Shown: positions 41,064 to 50,177, counted from the first letter of the stretch. The stretch is DNA of 53,881 nt from an uncultured Flavobacteriales bacterium (GCA_946479985.1 CAMLIF010000013.1:1-53881); one strand, 5' to 3'. Numbers and translations are program-made. Notes: generated by a model from the letters alone, not told the origin.

Positions 41064-41468
41064 CTACTGCTTCGTATATTCCTCATCATTCACTTTCATG
41101 CGCCAGATTCCCTGGCTGTCCTGGTAAGGCTCGGTGTCAATGGTTACTGCGTAAGCACCGCTGGAAGAACCAAACTTTATGTGTGTGTGTGAAGTATTGA
41201 TCACCGTTTTTCCCTGCTGCTGTGAAATACAATTGCATAACCTCGGAGCGCAACCGGTTACGTCGGTACAAGCGTAGTTGTAAATACCGTCTTTTCCGTC
41301 AATTACAATTTCAGAGGTAATAGTTTTCTCGTACAGGTCACTGTAAGCGGTTTCTGTGCGCCAAGTTCCTTCAAAATCCGGATTGTATTTGCTCAATGGT
41401 TTATCGCATGAACCTGTGATTGTAAAAATCCCAAGTGCTGCTATTAATAAGTAAAGACTCGTTTTCAT
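41064..41468 (-). CDS. Hypothetical lipoprotein
   Basis: The 134-residue protein starts with a lipoprotein signal ('LYLLIAALGIFTITGSC', Cys near 20). The mature part has four Cys in a cluster ('YNYACTDVTGCAPRLCNCI'), an unusual density suggesting disulfides or a bound metal. It overlaps uvrB by four bases (ATGA), so it is co-transcribed with uvrB despite no obvious functional link. Family not recognised. Confidence 0.7.
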   Translation of the reverse strand: MKTSLYLLIAALGIFTITGSCDKPLSKYNPDFEGTWRTETAYSDLYEKTITSEIVIDGKDGIYNYACTDVTGCAPRLCNCISQQQGKTVINTSHTHIKFGSSSGAYAVTIDTEPYQDSQGIWRMKVNDEEYTKQ

Positions 41469-43483
41469 ACTTTTTGTGTTTGAAGTTCTTTTAAATGATC
41501 GCGTAATTTCGCCGCCTGGATAAAGTCAAGCTCTTTAGCTGCTTTCTCCATGGCTTTCTTGGTTAGCGCTATTGCTCTGTCCAGGTCTTCCGGTTTCAAA
41601 TAAGCTGCCTGCGGTTCTGCAACCATTGAAATTTCCGGTGAGTATTCATCCAGTAATGAGCGGTAATCACCATCACCGTCTGCAACTTTTGTCGATTTCA
41701 GAATGGTTTCTGTAGATTTGTTCAAAGCCGTTGGAACCATTCCGTGTTCTTCATTATAGGCTATTTGCTGCGCGCGTCTGCGTTCTGTTTCTTCGATCGT
41801 TTTTCGCATCGATTCGGTCATCTTATCAGCGTACATGATTACCATTCCGTTCACGTTCCGTGCGGCACGACCAACAGTTTGTACCAGTGAGCGCACATTT
41901 CTCAGGAATCCTTCCTTATCTGCATCAATGATTGCTACTAAACTTACTTCGGGTAAATCCAATCCTTCACGCAGTAAGTTTACTCCGATAAGGACATCAA
42001 AATCACCGAGCCGCAGCTGGCGTAAAATTTCTACGCGCTCTATGGTGTCTACATCAGAGTGAATATAACGACAAGGAATTCCCAGTTTGTCCAAATATTT
42101 CTGAAGCTCTTCTGCCATGCGTTTTGTCAGCGTGGTTACCAGAGTTCGCTCGTTTCGTTCTATACGTAAGTGAATTTCTTCAATCAGGTCATCTACCTGG
42201 TTTAAACTCGGTCGTACTTCAATAATTGGGTCTAGCAATCCTGTCGGACGAATTAATTGTTCAACAACAACTCCTTCTGATTTTTCCAATTCGTATTCGG
42301 CCGGTGTTGCTGAAACGAAAACTACCTGGTGGATCATGTTCTCAAATTCTTCGAATTTCAACGGGCGATTATCCATGGCAGCCTGCAAACGGAATCCGAA
42401 TTCAACCAGGTTGATTTTACGTGATCTGTCACCTCCGTACATTGCACGAATCTGGGGCATTGTTACGTGACTTTCGTCTACAATCAACAGAAAATCGTCA
42501 GGGAAATAATCAACCAAACAGAAAGGTCTTGTTCCCGGCATACGTTGGTCAAAGTAACGTGAATAGTTTTCAATTCCCGAACAATAACCTAATTCCCGCA
42601 TCATTTCCATGTCGTAGCTGGTGCGTTCTTCCAAACGTTTTGCTTCAAGCGGTTTCCCGGATTTCCGGAAATTATCCACCTGGATAACCATGTCTTCGCC
42701 AATTTTCTCAATGGCCTGACGTGTATTGTCGGGACTTGAAACGAAGATGTTTGCCGGATAAATATTGATTTCTTTATAAGTGTCGATTACATCTGTGGTT
42801 TCCGGATCAATTGCCTTAATTGCTTCGATCTCATCGCCCCAGAATTCGATTCGCAAGGCGTAATCAGCATAGGCGAGGTAAATATCAACCGTATCTCCTT
42901 TTACCCTGAAATTTCCACGCTGTAAATCGGTTTCAGTTCTGGAGTACAGATTCTCCACTAAACGAAGCAGGAATTTATTACGCGAGATCTGCAGTCCCTG
43001 ATGAATTTCAATAATCGATTTTGCAAATTCATTTGGGTTCCCGATACCGTAAATACAGGAAACCGAAGCGATAACGATCACATCTCTTCTTCCTGATAAC
43101 AGGGATGATGTGGCAGACAAACGGAGTTTTTCAATTTCATCGTTGATCTGAAGATCCTTTTCGATATAAGTATCTGTTACAGGCAAATACGCTTCAGGTT
43201 GATAGTAATCGTAATAACTTACGAAATATTCAACGGCATTTTCAGGGAAGAATTGCTTGAATTCCCCGTATAGCTGAGCGGCAAGTGTTTTGTTGTGAGA
43301 AAGAATAAGCGTTGGTCGGCCGGTTTGCTGAATCACATTAGCCATGGTAAATGTTTTCCCGCTCCCGGTAACTCCAAGAAGTGTTTGAGCAGGAACTCCG
43401 CTTTCAAGTCCACTGACTAATTCTTTAATGGCTGTTGGTTGATCGCCTGTTGGGCTGAATTCAGAAACTAGTTTAAAATCCAT
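41465..43483 (-). CDS. uvrB: Excinuclease ABC subunit B
   Basis: UvrB is the damage-verifying helicase-like subunit of nucleotide excision repair. The ATG at 43483 gives 672 residues, beginning 'MDFKLVSEFSPTGDQPTAI'. Visible motifs are Walker A 'GVTGSGKTFT', the damage-binding hairpin 'YYDYYQPEAYLP', 'IVDESHVTMPQ' (motif II) and a C-terminal UVR motif ('RAIALTKKAMEKAAKELDFIQAAKLRDHL'-type, seen as K/A-rich helix plus 'AAKLRDHLKEL'). A perfect -7 box lies 16 bases upstream, confirming the start over the open frame to 43537. Confidence 0.97.
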   Translation of the reverse strand: MDFKLVSEFSPTGDQPTAIKELVSGLESGVPAQTLLGVTGSGKTFTMANVIQQTGRPTLILSHNKTLAAQLYGEFKQFFPENAVEYFVSYYDYYQPEAYLPVTDTYIEKDLQINDEIEKLRLSATSSLLSGRRDVIVIASVSCIYGIGNPNEFAKSIIEIHQGLQISRNKFLLRLVENLYSRTETDLQRGNFRVKGDTVDIYLAYADYALRIEFWGDEIEAIKAIDPETTDVIDTYKEINIYPANIFVSSPDNTRQAIEKIGEDMVIQVDNFRKSGKPLEAKRLEERTSYDMEMMRELGYCSGIENYSRYFDQRMPGTRPFCLVDYFPDDFLLIVDESHVTMPQIRAMYGGDRSRKINLVEFGFRLQAAMDNRPLKFEEFENMIHQVVFVSATPAEYELEKSEGVVVEQLIRPTGLLDPIIEVRPSLNQVDDLIEEIHLRIERNERTLVTTLTKRMAEELQKYLDKLGIPCRYIHSDVDTIERVEILRQLRLGDFDVLIGVNLLREGLDLPEVSLVAIIDADKEGFLRNVRSLVQTVGRAARNVNGMVIMYADKMTESMRKTIEETERRRAQQIAYNEEHGMVPTALNKSTETILKSTKVADGDGDYRSLLDEYSPEISMVAEPQAAYLKPEDLDRAIALTKKAMEKAAKELDFIQAAKLRDHLKELQTQKV

Positions 43484-43498
43484 AAAAACGCTTGTAAA

Positions 43499-43506
43499 CA
43501 AAGATA
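43499..43506 (-). promoter_or_regulatory. -7 promoter box for uvrB
   Basis: The minus strand reads TATCTTTG, an exact TAnnTTTG match, 15 bases before the uvrB ATG. No clear -33 motif was seen, and no SOS-type palindrome was recognised. Confidence 0.5.
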
Positions 43507-43552
43507 AGGAATATTTTTCCACGTGACTTCGATACACTACGACTTAAAAATG

Positions 43553-43670
43553 GTGGCACTCAGTCGGACGTGGAAACTCTCAGTCTGCGACCAATAATTT
43601 TATCACAGATGGTTTTTGAATGGCACCAAAAAGTCGTGGTACTCAGTTTGGTGTGGAAGTTCACAATCCG
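43553..43670. repeat. Two diverged 34-bp direct repeats in the uvrB-DUF4856 gap
   Basis: Copy A starts at 43553 and copy B at 43636. They align without gaps as GTGG.ACTCAGT..G..GTGGAA..TC.CA.TC.G, identical at about 24 of 34 positions. Both are preceded by an A-rich run. A separate hairpin (GTTCC/GGAAC inside AATCC/GGATT) lies near 43695-43725. The roughly 390-base gap is otherwise without coding evidence. Confidence 0.5.
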
Positions 43671-43802
43671 GTAAGGGGAAGCCAGCCGTCAAACTAATCC
43701 TGTTCCGTCTGGAACGGTCGGGATTGTATCAAAGTTAGGCTGGAACCAAAAAAATCGATTTAGAAGTCGTTTTATCAATATCCATATACCTTATTTGTGG
43801 TA

Positions 43803-43833
43803 TTGCCATCTGGAAATTGAGTATCTAGTTTTG
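43803..43833 (+). promoter_or_regulatory. Promoter of the DUF4856-imelysin-TonB locus
   Basis: TTG (43803-43805) and TAGTTTTG (43826-43833), an exact TAnnTTTG, are spaced by 20 bases. The box ends 42 bases before the preferred ATG at 43875. Confidence 0.55.
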
Positions 43834-43874
43834 CGCTATCTAAAATGAATCTAAATAAATATAAAAAATTAAAG

Positions 43875-45014
43875 ATGAAAACAGGTATCGTAAAAATCAG
43901 TTTATGCTTATTGGCAAGTTCTGCTTTATTAATCGGATGTAAGAAAAAAGACAAGGATACAGAAACGCCGGCAGCAACTTACGATATTCCTGCAACCTAT
44001 AATTTTGCAAATGCAGATACATTAGCTTCCAAGCAGCATATTGCTATGTTGGGAGAGATTACCAATTATATCAAAACAACTCATTCGGCAACTGCTGCTC
44101 CTGTTTTGGATGCTCAAAAACTAAAAGATATGTATGCTAACATCGGCGGGTATTTCTCTACTCCCGAGTTGAATGCCGGATTTAGCTTAAAAAGCAAAAG
44201 CCAATTGAGTTTCCAGGCAATGCTTGAATCTAATTTCGAAGGTGTTGTTCTTGCAAGTACAAACGCATCTGCTAATCCGACTGCAACAACAGCTTCTAAC
44301 GGTGTTTCCGGAAAAATGATCAACGGTACACGTTACATTTTAGTAGATACTGCTGGTGTTGAGTACAAGGAATACGTAGAAAAAGGAATAATGAATGCAG
44401 TATTTTACTACCAGGCTGCTACCATATTGAACAATATTTCTACCTACGACAATACAGTTGTTACAAACGGAACTACTGCTCAGGAAAGAGCCTGGGATAA
44501 TGCATTTGCTTATTTCGGAGTTCCAACTACATTTCCTGCAACAACAACAGGTTTGAAAAACTGGGGAAGCTACTGTAACTCGGTAAGTAATGCACTTGCA
44601 GGAAACACAAATAACGCATCCTCTTCATTGAATGCTACGATTATGAGAGCATGGATTTCAGGTCGTGCTGCAATCTCCAATAAGAACGATTCAAATCGTG
44701 ATGCTGCGGTAGTAAACGTATTAAGTAACTGGGAAAAAGTAATTGCCGGCCGTTTCATTACTTATACTAAAGGTGCTTTAACAAACATTGCTGAGCCAGC
44801 TACTTTCCACCACAATTTGTCAGAAGGTGTTGGATTTATCAACGCTTTCCAGTACAATTCAAACAAATCTATTTCGAATTCAGATATTGATGTTTTGATG
44901 AGTTATTTCCAAACGAACGGATCTGTAAATCTTTACAACGTAACAGCGCAGGATTTGAATGCGGCAATTGCTAAAATGGCGGCAGTATTCAACCTCGATG
45001 CATCTGTGCTTTAA
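43875..45014 (+). CDS. DUF4856 family lipoprotein
   Basis: The preferred ATG (43875) gives 379 residues with a lipoprotein signal 'LCLLASSALLIGC' followed by Lys-rich 'KKKDKD'; an upstream ATG at 43845 is only about 12 bases from the -7 box and would add 10 polar residues. The domain shows 'YNFANADTLASKQHIAMLGEI', 'YKEYVEKGIMNAVFYYQAATIL', and 'FHHNLSEGVGFINAFQYN', typical of DUF4856. This family is predicted to be imelysin-like and linked to iron uptake; biochemical function is unknown. It precedes imelysin and a TonB receptor. Confidence 0.85.
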   Translation: MKTGIVKISLCLLASSALLIGCKKKDKDTETPAATYDIPATYNFANADTLASKQHIAMLGEITNYIKTTHSATAAPVLDAQKLKDMYANIGGYFSTPELNAGFSLKSKSQLSFQAMLESNFEGVVLASTNASANPTATTASNGVSGKMINGTRYILVDTAGVEYKEYVEKGIMNAVFYYQAATILNNISTYDNTVVTNGTTAQERAWDNAFAYFGVPTTFPATTTGLKNWGSYCNSVSNALAGNTNNASSSLNATIMRAWISGRAAISNKNDSNRDAAVVNVLSNWEKVIAGRFITYTKGALTNIAEPATFHHNLSEGVGFINAFQYNSNKSISNSDIDVLMSYFQTNGSVNLYNVTAQDLNAAIAKMAAVFNLDASVL

Positions 45015-45038
45015 ACGTTGCTGAAAAAATAATGATTG

Positions 45039-45072
45039 AAGTTAGTGGTCTGCAGTGGTGGATCACTAACTT
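45039..45072 (+). terminator. Terminator-like hairpin between DUF4856 and imelysin genes
   Basis: AAGTTAGTG (45039-45047) pairs with CACTAACTT (45064-45072), followed by a short T run. It may reduce read-through so that the downstream genes are made at a lower level. Confidence 0.6.
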
Positions 45073-45093
45073 TTATGGTTTTATCAACAGGAG

Positions 45094-45114
45094 TTCCGGC
45101 GATGGGTGCCGGAA
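45094..45114 (+). other. Second hairpin just upstream of imelysin
   Basis: TTCCGGC (45094-45100) and GCCGGAA (45108-45114) form a perfect 7-bp GC-rich stem ending 18 bases before the imelysin ATG. It could stabilise the processed 5' end or affect translation; no T tract follows. Confidence 0.45.
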
Positions 45115-45132
45115 TGATGAAATTTTAAAAAA

Positions 45133-46194
45133 ATGAAAAAACTGATCGCTTTTGCGTGTGTTGTTCTTGTAATTGTTTGTTGTAAAAAGAAGTCTTCAGA
45201 CGAAGATAAAGTGGAGTTTAACAAACAGGCTATTATGGAAAATCTGGCAGACAATATCGTTTTGCCGGGTTATAACGAATTGGACTCCAAACTTTCCGGT
45301 TTTGAAAGCAGTTACAACGTTTTTTTGGCAGATCAATCGCCTGCTAATTTTACATTGCTTCAGGATTCCTGGAAAGAAACGTATGTTCAGTGGGAACGGT
45401 CTTTAATGTTTGAATTTGGTCCTGGCATGAATGAATTATTAAAGGTTTCCATGGGGTCTTTTCCAACAGACACTACGAAAATTCTGGACAATATTTCTTC
45501 GGGGAGCTATAACCTCGATCAAATTTCAAATTTCATTGCCCAGGGAATTCCTGCATTTGATTTCTTATTATACCGAACGAATGCAATCAGTTATTTCTCT
45601 GATTCCAATTATGCGCTGTATGGTTCGGATTTGATTGCCAAAATGAGACAGCATGTTACATCTGTCATTAACGGATGGAACAATGGCTATACTTCAATAT
45701 TTAAAAATTCTACCGGAACAGAAGCTACAAGTGCCTTTTCCTTATTGGTAAACAGCTTCATGAAATCTTACGAAGAATGTAAATGGACGAAAATCGGAAT
45801 CCCGATTGGTAATCAGAGTGCTGGAGAGGCCATGCCGCAATACATTGAAACGCGGCGTGCTAAAATTTCCTTTTTGTTAATGCGTGAAAACATTGCTGCG
45901 CTTCATCGTGTCTTTAAGGGCGACCAGATGAATGGCACAACTGGGGTTGGTTTTGATGATTATTTAATAGCTCTTGAAAGACAAGACCTGGTGAACACAA
46001 TCAATTCGGAATTTGAAGGAATATTGAATCTGATTGATCAGCATACCTCTGATTTTGAATCAACATTGAACAATGATCCGGCAAGTTTACAGCAGTTGTA
46101 CAACAAAATACATTATCTGACTGTGTACCTGAAAACAGATATGACTTCCGCTTTCGGAGTGCTAATTACTTACCAGGATAACGACGGCGATTAG
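45133..46194 (+). CDS. Imelysin family lipoprotein
   Basis: The 353-residue protein has a lipoprotein signal ending 'VVLVIVCC' before a Lys/Asp-rich linker. The mature all-helical domain shows imelysin features: 'LQDSWKETYVQWERSLMFEFGP', 'IAQGIPAFDFLLYR' (the G-x-P-A-x-D-x-L-L pattern) and 'GFDDYLIALERQD'. Imelysins (relatives of EfeO and ICMP) are iron-regulated periplasmic or surface proteins. It lies between DUF4856 and a FecA-like receptor, which supports an iron role. Confidence 0.88.
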   Translation: MKKLIAFACVVLVIVCCKKKSSDEDKVEFNKQAIMENLADNIVLPGYNELDSKLSGFESSYNVFLADQSPANFTLLQDSWKETYVQWERSLMFEFGPGMNELLKVSMGSFPTDTTKILDNISSGSYNLDQISNFIAQGIPAFDFLLYRTNAISYFSDSNYALYGSDLIAKMRQHVTSVINGWNNGYTSIFKNSTGTEATSAFSLLVNSFMKSYEECKWTKIGIPIGNQSAGEAMPQYIETRRAKISFLLMRENIAALHRVFKGDQMNGTTGVGFDDYLIALERQDLVNTINSEFEGILNLIDQHTSDFESTLNNDPASLQQLYNKIHYLTVYLKTDMTSAFGVLITYQDNDGD

Positions 46195-46220
46195 ATCGTA
46201 AGCGGTTTTGAATATTCAAC

Positions 46221-46228
46221 TAATTTTG
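46221..46228 (+). promoter_or_regulatory. -7 promoter box upstream of the TonB receptor gene
   Basis: TAATTTTG is an exact TAnnTTTG match 49 bases before the ATG at 46278. The receptor may have its own promoter besides read-through from imelysin. Confidence 0.4.
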
Positions 46229-46277
46229 CACGGCTAAAACTAAAGCATTCTAATAATTCTCCGGATTTATCAAAAAC

Positions 46278-48707
46278 ATGAAGCAGTTTTCGATTTTGTT
46301 TATTTGTTTTTTCATCTCAATGACTTGCGGATATGCGCAAAGTTTGAAGGGGAAAATACTGGACGAGTCCAACGTTTCAATTCCGGGTGTAATTATTAGA
46401 AATTACACGAAAAACAAACAAGTCCTTACGGATAGCAAAGGCGCTTTTCAGATTCCGGCAAGTGTTGGTGATTCGATCAGAATCCATCTTCAGGGTTACG
46501 AAGCAGTTTCGTTCAAAGTTACCACTGATGATCTGAATCAGGAGTTTAAAAAAGAATTAACTGCTGTTTCAAATGAGCTGGACGATGTAATCATTGAATC
46601 TCAAAAACTGGAAAAATTCGATGTCGGTCGAATGCCCCTGATTCGCGGAACACAAATTACTACCGGAACAAACGCAGTAATCCAGGTGGAAAGTCTCAGC
46701 GGCGCAAAATCAACTGCAAACCCGCGCGAAATGTTTGCGAAGGTTCCCGGTTTGAATATTTTTGAAAACGACGGTGCTGGAATCCAGGTCGGAATCGGCG
46801 GTCGTGGATTAAGCCCGAACAGAACAGCCAATTTCAATACACGGCAAAACGGTTACGATATTAGTGCAGATGCCCTGGGTTATCCAGAAAGTTATTACAC
46901 ACCTCCGTTTGAAGCGTTAAAAGCAGTGGAGATTATCCGCGGTTCGGCTTCGCTGCAATACGGAACGCAGTTTGGCGGACTTTTGAATTTTGTCATTAAA
47001 GATGCCCCGGAAAACACTCCGTTCGAATTAACTTCACGTGTAACCGGCGGAAGTTATGGTTACAAAGGTCTTTTCAACCGGATTACCGGAACGAATAACC
47101 GTTTTTTTTACCAGTTTTATCACCAGTACAAAGAGGGCGACGGATATCGTGCGAATTCGGAATACAAGCAGCACCAGGCTTTTGCCCAGGTTGGTTATTA
47201 TCTGAATGAGAACTGGAAAATGAAACTGGAATTCACACACATGAACTATCTGGCAAAACAGGCCGGTGGTTTAACTGATTACCAGTTTGAGGAAGATCCG
47301 CTTAGAAGTTACCGCAACCGGAACTGGTTTCGTGTAAATTGGAATATGCTGGCTTTTAAGTCGGAATACGAGATCTCGGAACGTGGAACCGTAGATGTTC
47401 GGGTGTTTGGAATGCAGTCGAGCAGAGAATCACTCGGTTTTTTGGGAAAAGTATCGCAGGCTGATCCAATGGGGAATCGCGATTTGATCCAGGGGGTTTT
47501 TGAAAATATCGGGGCCGAAGCGCGGTACTTACAACGGTTTTCGTTCAATAAAGAAAAAGAGCATTCTATTAAAGGAGCTTTTTTAGTGGGCTCCCGCTAT
47601 TACAAAGGAAATACACAAAATAATCAGGGATCGGCTTCCAATGCTTCAGATGCCGATTTCCGCTTTTTACACCCGGATAATTTAGATAATTCATCGTTCG
47701 ATTTCCCGTCGACCAATTTTTCGCTCTTCAATCAGAATATTTTCTTCCTCACTGATCGGCTGAACGTCAATTTTGGAGTTCGCTATGAATTTATCTCCAG
47801 CCAGGCGAACGGTTTTTACAAAAAGTACAACATTCATCCGTTTACCGGAGATACATTGGCGGTTTACACACTAACCGATTCAAATACCGTGGTACGGAAT
47901 GTTCCGCTTTTTGGTGCCGGATTGAACTACAAAGTAGGAAAGTTCAGTTCCGCGTATGCAAACTACACCCAAAATTACCGCGCTATCAATTTCTCCGATA
48001 TTCGTGTTGCCAATCCGAACATTGTGGTCGATTCAATGATGAAGGACGAGCGTGGCTATACCATAGAGCTTGGAATCCGCGGATTGCAAAAGCAGTTCTT
48101 TACTTATGATGTGGCACTTTTTGCGGTTTATTACGGGAACAAGATCGGACTGGCCCCGAAAGCCGGAACTACGCTTAAAGAACGTACCAATATCGGGAAT
48201 GCACTAAATGTTGGAGTTGAAACGTTTGCAGAGATTGATCTGATTGGAATGGTAAATGACTCGGCGAAGCAGGGGTTGAATTTGTTTGTCAATTTCGCCT
48301 ACATCAATGCAACGTATATTCAATCGAAAGAACCGAATTATGTTGGAAACAAAGTGGAATATGTGAGCCCTATTATTTTGAAAACCGGCTTGAAATACCG
48401 GATAGGGGAGTTTACCTCTCAAATTCAGTTTTCATATAATTCAGAGCAGTATTCCGATGCAACAAACGCGGTTGAACCTTCCGGAGATGCAGTTGTTGGT
48501 TTGGTTCCGTCTTATTTCGTATTCGATTTCTCCTGCAAGTACACCTTTTCAAAGAATTTCCAGTTGGAAGGCGGAGTCAATAACTTTACGAACCAATCCT
48601 ACTTTACGCGTCGTGCAACAGCCTATCCGGGACCAGGTATTTTACCTTCAGACGGCCGAACATTCTATGTGACATTGCAGTATAAATTTGCGACGAAGAG
48701 AAAGTAG
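46278..48707 (+). CDS. TonB-dependent receptor, FecA-like, with N-terminal carboxypeptidase-regulatory-like domain
   Basis: The 809-residue protein has a signal peptide ending 'CGYAQS', a CarboxypepD_reg-like domain (about 20-105, 'LKGKILDESNVSIPGVIIRNYT'), and a plug domain ('MFAKVPGLNIFENDGAGIQVGIGGRGLSPNRT', here quoted in parts as 'VPGLNIFE' and 'IGGRGLSPNR'), then 'EIIRGSASLQYGTQFGGLLNF'. The rest is a 22-strand-type barrel ending 'FYVTLQYKF'. The plug resembles Fe(III)-dicitrate receptors. With the preceding imelysin and DUF4856 genes it suggests uptake of an iron complex. No TonB/ExbBD genes are nearby. Confidence 0.9.
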   Translation: MKQFSILFICFFISMTCGYAQSLKGKILDESNVSIPGVIIRNYTKNKQVLTDSKGAFQIPASVGDSIRIHLQGYEAVSFKVTTDDLNQEFKKELTAVSNELDDVIIESQKLEKFDVGRMPLIRGTQITTGTNAVIQVESLSGAKSTANPREMFAKVPGLNIFENDGAGIQVGIGGRGLSPNRTANFNTRQNGYDISADALGYPESYYTPPFEALKAVEIIRGSASLQYGTQFGGLLNFVIKDAPENTPFELTSRVTGGSYGYKGLFNRITGTNNRFFYQFYHQYKEGDGYRANSEYKQHQAFAQVGYYLNENWKMKLEFTHMNYLAKQAGGLTDYQFEEDPLRSYRNRNWFRVNWNMLAFKSEYEISERGTVDVRVFGMQSSRESLGFLGKVSQADPMGNRDLIQGVFENIGAEARYLQRFSFNKEKEHSIKGAFLVGSRYYKGNTQNNQGSASNASDADFRFLHPDNLDNSSFDFPSTNFSLFNQNIFFLTDRLNVNFGVRYEFISSQANGFYKKYNIHPFTGDTLAVYTLTDSNTVVRNVPLFGAGLNYKVGKFSSAYANYTQNYRAINFSDIRVANPNIVVDSMMKDERGYTIELGIRGLQKQFFTYDVALFAVYYGNKIGLAPKAGTTLKERTNIGNALNVGVETFAEIDLIGMVNDSAKQGLNLFVNFAYINATYIQSKEPNYVGNKVEYVSPIILKTGLKYRIGEFTSQIQFSYNSEQYSDATNAVEPSGDAVVGLVPSYFVFDFSCKYTFSKNFQLEGGVNNFTNQSYFTRRATAYPGPGILPSDGRTFYVTLQYKFATKRK

Positions 48708-48753
48708 ATCTGATAAGGATAGGGAAAATTAATCGAAGCTTTATTTTCGGAGA

Positions 48754-48787
48754 TTGAAGCCCCGATTTTGATTTAAGATTATCTTTG
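48754..48787 (+). promoter_or_regulatory. Promoter of the TerC gene
   Basis: TTG (48754-48756) and TATCTTTG (48780-48787), an exact TAnnTTTG, are spaced by 23 bases. The ATG is 36 bases downstream. Confidence 0.5.
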
Positions 48788-48823
48788 CGAACAATTCAGG
48801 GCATTCGTCGATAAAACAGCATT

Positions 48824-49582
48824 ATGATTCAAGAGTTTGAAAATTTTATTAAGATTCTAACCAACGATCCACTCCATGCTATTTTTCTAATTCTCGTTAT
48901 TCTTCTATTGGAGATTGTTCTTTCATTTGACAATGCTGCTGTTTTGGCAACCATGGTAAAAGATTTACCTAAAAATCAACAGGATAAAGCATTGAAATAC
49001 GGAATTCTGGGTGCCTATGTTTTTCGTGGAATAGCTTTGGTTTTAGTAGATTCTATTTTGAGAATCTGGTGGTTGAAACCAATTGGAGGAGCCTATTTAT
49101 TGTACATGTGTATTGCTCACTTTGTGAAGAAAAGCAACGAAAATACTCCTCAGGAAAAACCAAAAGACGAACGGTTCATCTATAGATATACCATTGGTTT
49201 GTTTGGTGTTTTCTGGTCAACCGTAATTGCGGTAGAGTTCATGGACATTGTTTTTTCCATAGACAATATCTTCGCGGTTGTTTCCTTTTCAGATAATCTT
49301 GTCCTGGTTTGTCTTGGTGTATTCATTGGAATTCTGGCCATGCGTTACGTTGCGAAGTACTTCGTGGTTTTAATGGAGCGTTACCCGATCATGGAAACGA
49401 GCGCATTTGTAGTGATAGGATTACTGGGAGTGAAACTGTGTTTGGCACTGCTTGTCCATTTTAATCATGATCTGAAGTGGCTAGAATCCGATTCTACGGA
49501 TTTCATCGTCTCTTGTATCACACTGGCTGTGTTTATTCTGCCGGTTGTGTTTCAGAATCTTACTTCGAATAAGAAATCGTGA
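48824..49582 (+). CDS. TerC family integral membrane protein
   Basis: The 252-residue protein has about seven membrane segments and the two TerC acidic motifs: 'VLSFDNAAVLATMV' in the first helix region and 'VFSIDNIFAVVSF' in the middle, plus 'VVIGLLGVKLC'. TerC proteins include metal (for example manganese) exporters that supply secreted enzymes and tellurite-resistance relatives. No ter operon partner is present. It stands alone behind its own promoter. Confidence 0.88.
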   Translation: MIQEFENFIKILTNDPLHAIFLILVILLLEIVLSFDNAAVLATMVKDLPKNQQDKALKYGILGAYVFRGIALVLVDSILRIWWLKPIGGAYLLYMCIAHFVKKSNENTPQEKPKDERFIYRYTIGLFGVFWSTVIAVEFMDIVFSIDNIFAVVSFSDNLVLVCLGVFIGILAMRYVAKYFVVLMERYPIMETSAFVVIGLLGVKLCLALLVHFNHDLKWLESDSTDFIVSCITLAVFILPVVFQNLTSNKKS

Positions 49583-49652
49583 TAGTATCGAATAGCAGCA
49601 GCTAAACTGTCTTCTCCGCTCTCTCACGATCATCAAAAGCTCATAGGGAAAG

Positions 49653-50177
49653 TTATTCCCGTTCAAAAGTAAGCGTAAGATCTTCTGTACTTTGTCCATA
49701 AGTATTGACGGTGGAATTATAATATTTTAGCACCAGTTCCTTGTTCGATAACCTGTCAACAACAAGAACATCTTCACTGCCAACAATATCAAAACCGTTC
49801 AATACAAGCTGTGTTTTATTCTTTTTGGTATTATTCCAGGTCCAGATACTGGTTAGAATTTCATCGTATTCGGTACCCTGAACATCAGTAAGACATCGGA
49901 AAGAACCTCCTTTTTTAATCTCAAGTGTCATGTGGTAATCCGGCTGTTCCAGTTCACCGTTACTGTAAAGATTTGTTCCATCGTATGTATAAACTGTAGT
50001 ATTCAACGGAGCGTTTAAACCGAAAGCCGAAGAGTAAGTTATTTCCAGGTCTTTAAGCACCCATTTCTGCTGAATGCGTTTGTCGCGAGACTTTAACGAC
50101 AGAAAAGGATCGTTTTCACCTTTTTTACATCCAAAAAGAATAAAGGATGCAGCGAGAGTTATGAGAAGTGTTTTCAT
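49653..50177 (-). CDS. Lipocalin-like lipoprotein, paralog 3 of 3
   Basis: The 174-residue protein has a lipoprotein signal ('LITLAASFILFGC') then 'KKGENDPFLSLKSRDKRIQQKW', closely matching the two genes upstream. The mature domain alternates beta strands, each gene repeating the order 'W.L...', long acidic loop, 'W.W......K', 'I.D.LSNKELVL', which suggests a small lipocalin-type barrel. It overlaps the previous gene by four bases. Function unknown; it is the last gene of the coupled triplet. Confidence 0.75.
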   Translation of the reverse strand: MKTLLITLAASFILFGCKKGENDPFLSLKSRDKRIQQKWVLKDLEITYSSAFGLNAPLNTTVYTYDGTNLYSNGELEQPDYHMTLEIKKGGSFRCLTDVQGTEYDEILTSIWTWNNTKKNKTQLVLNGFDIVGSEDVLVVDRLSNKELVLKYYNSTVNTYGQSTEDLTLTFERE

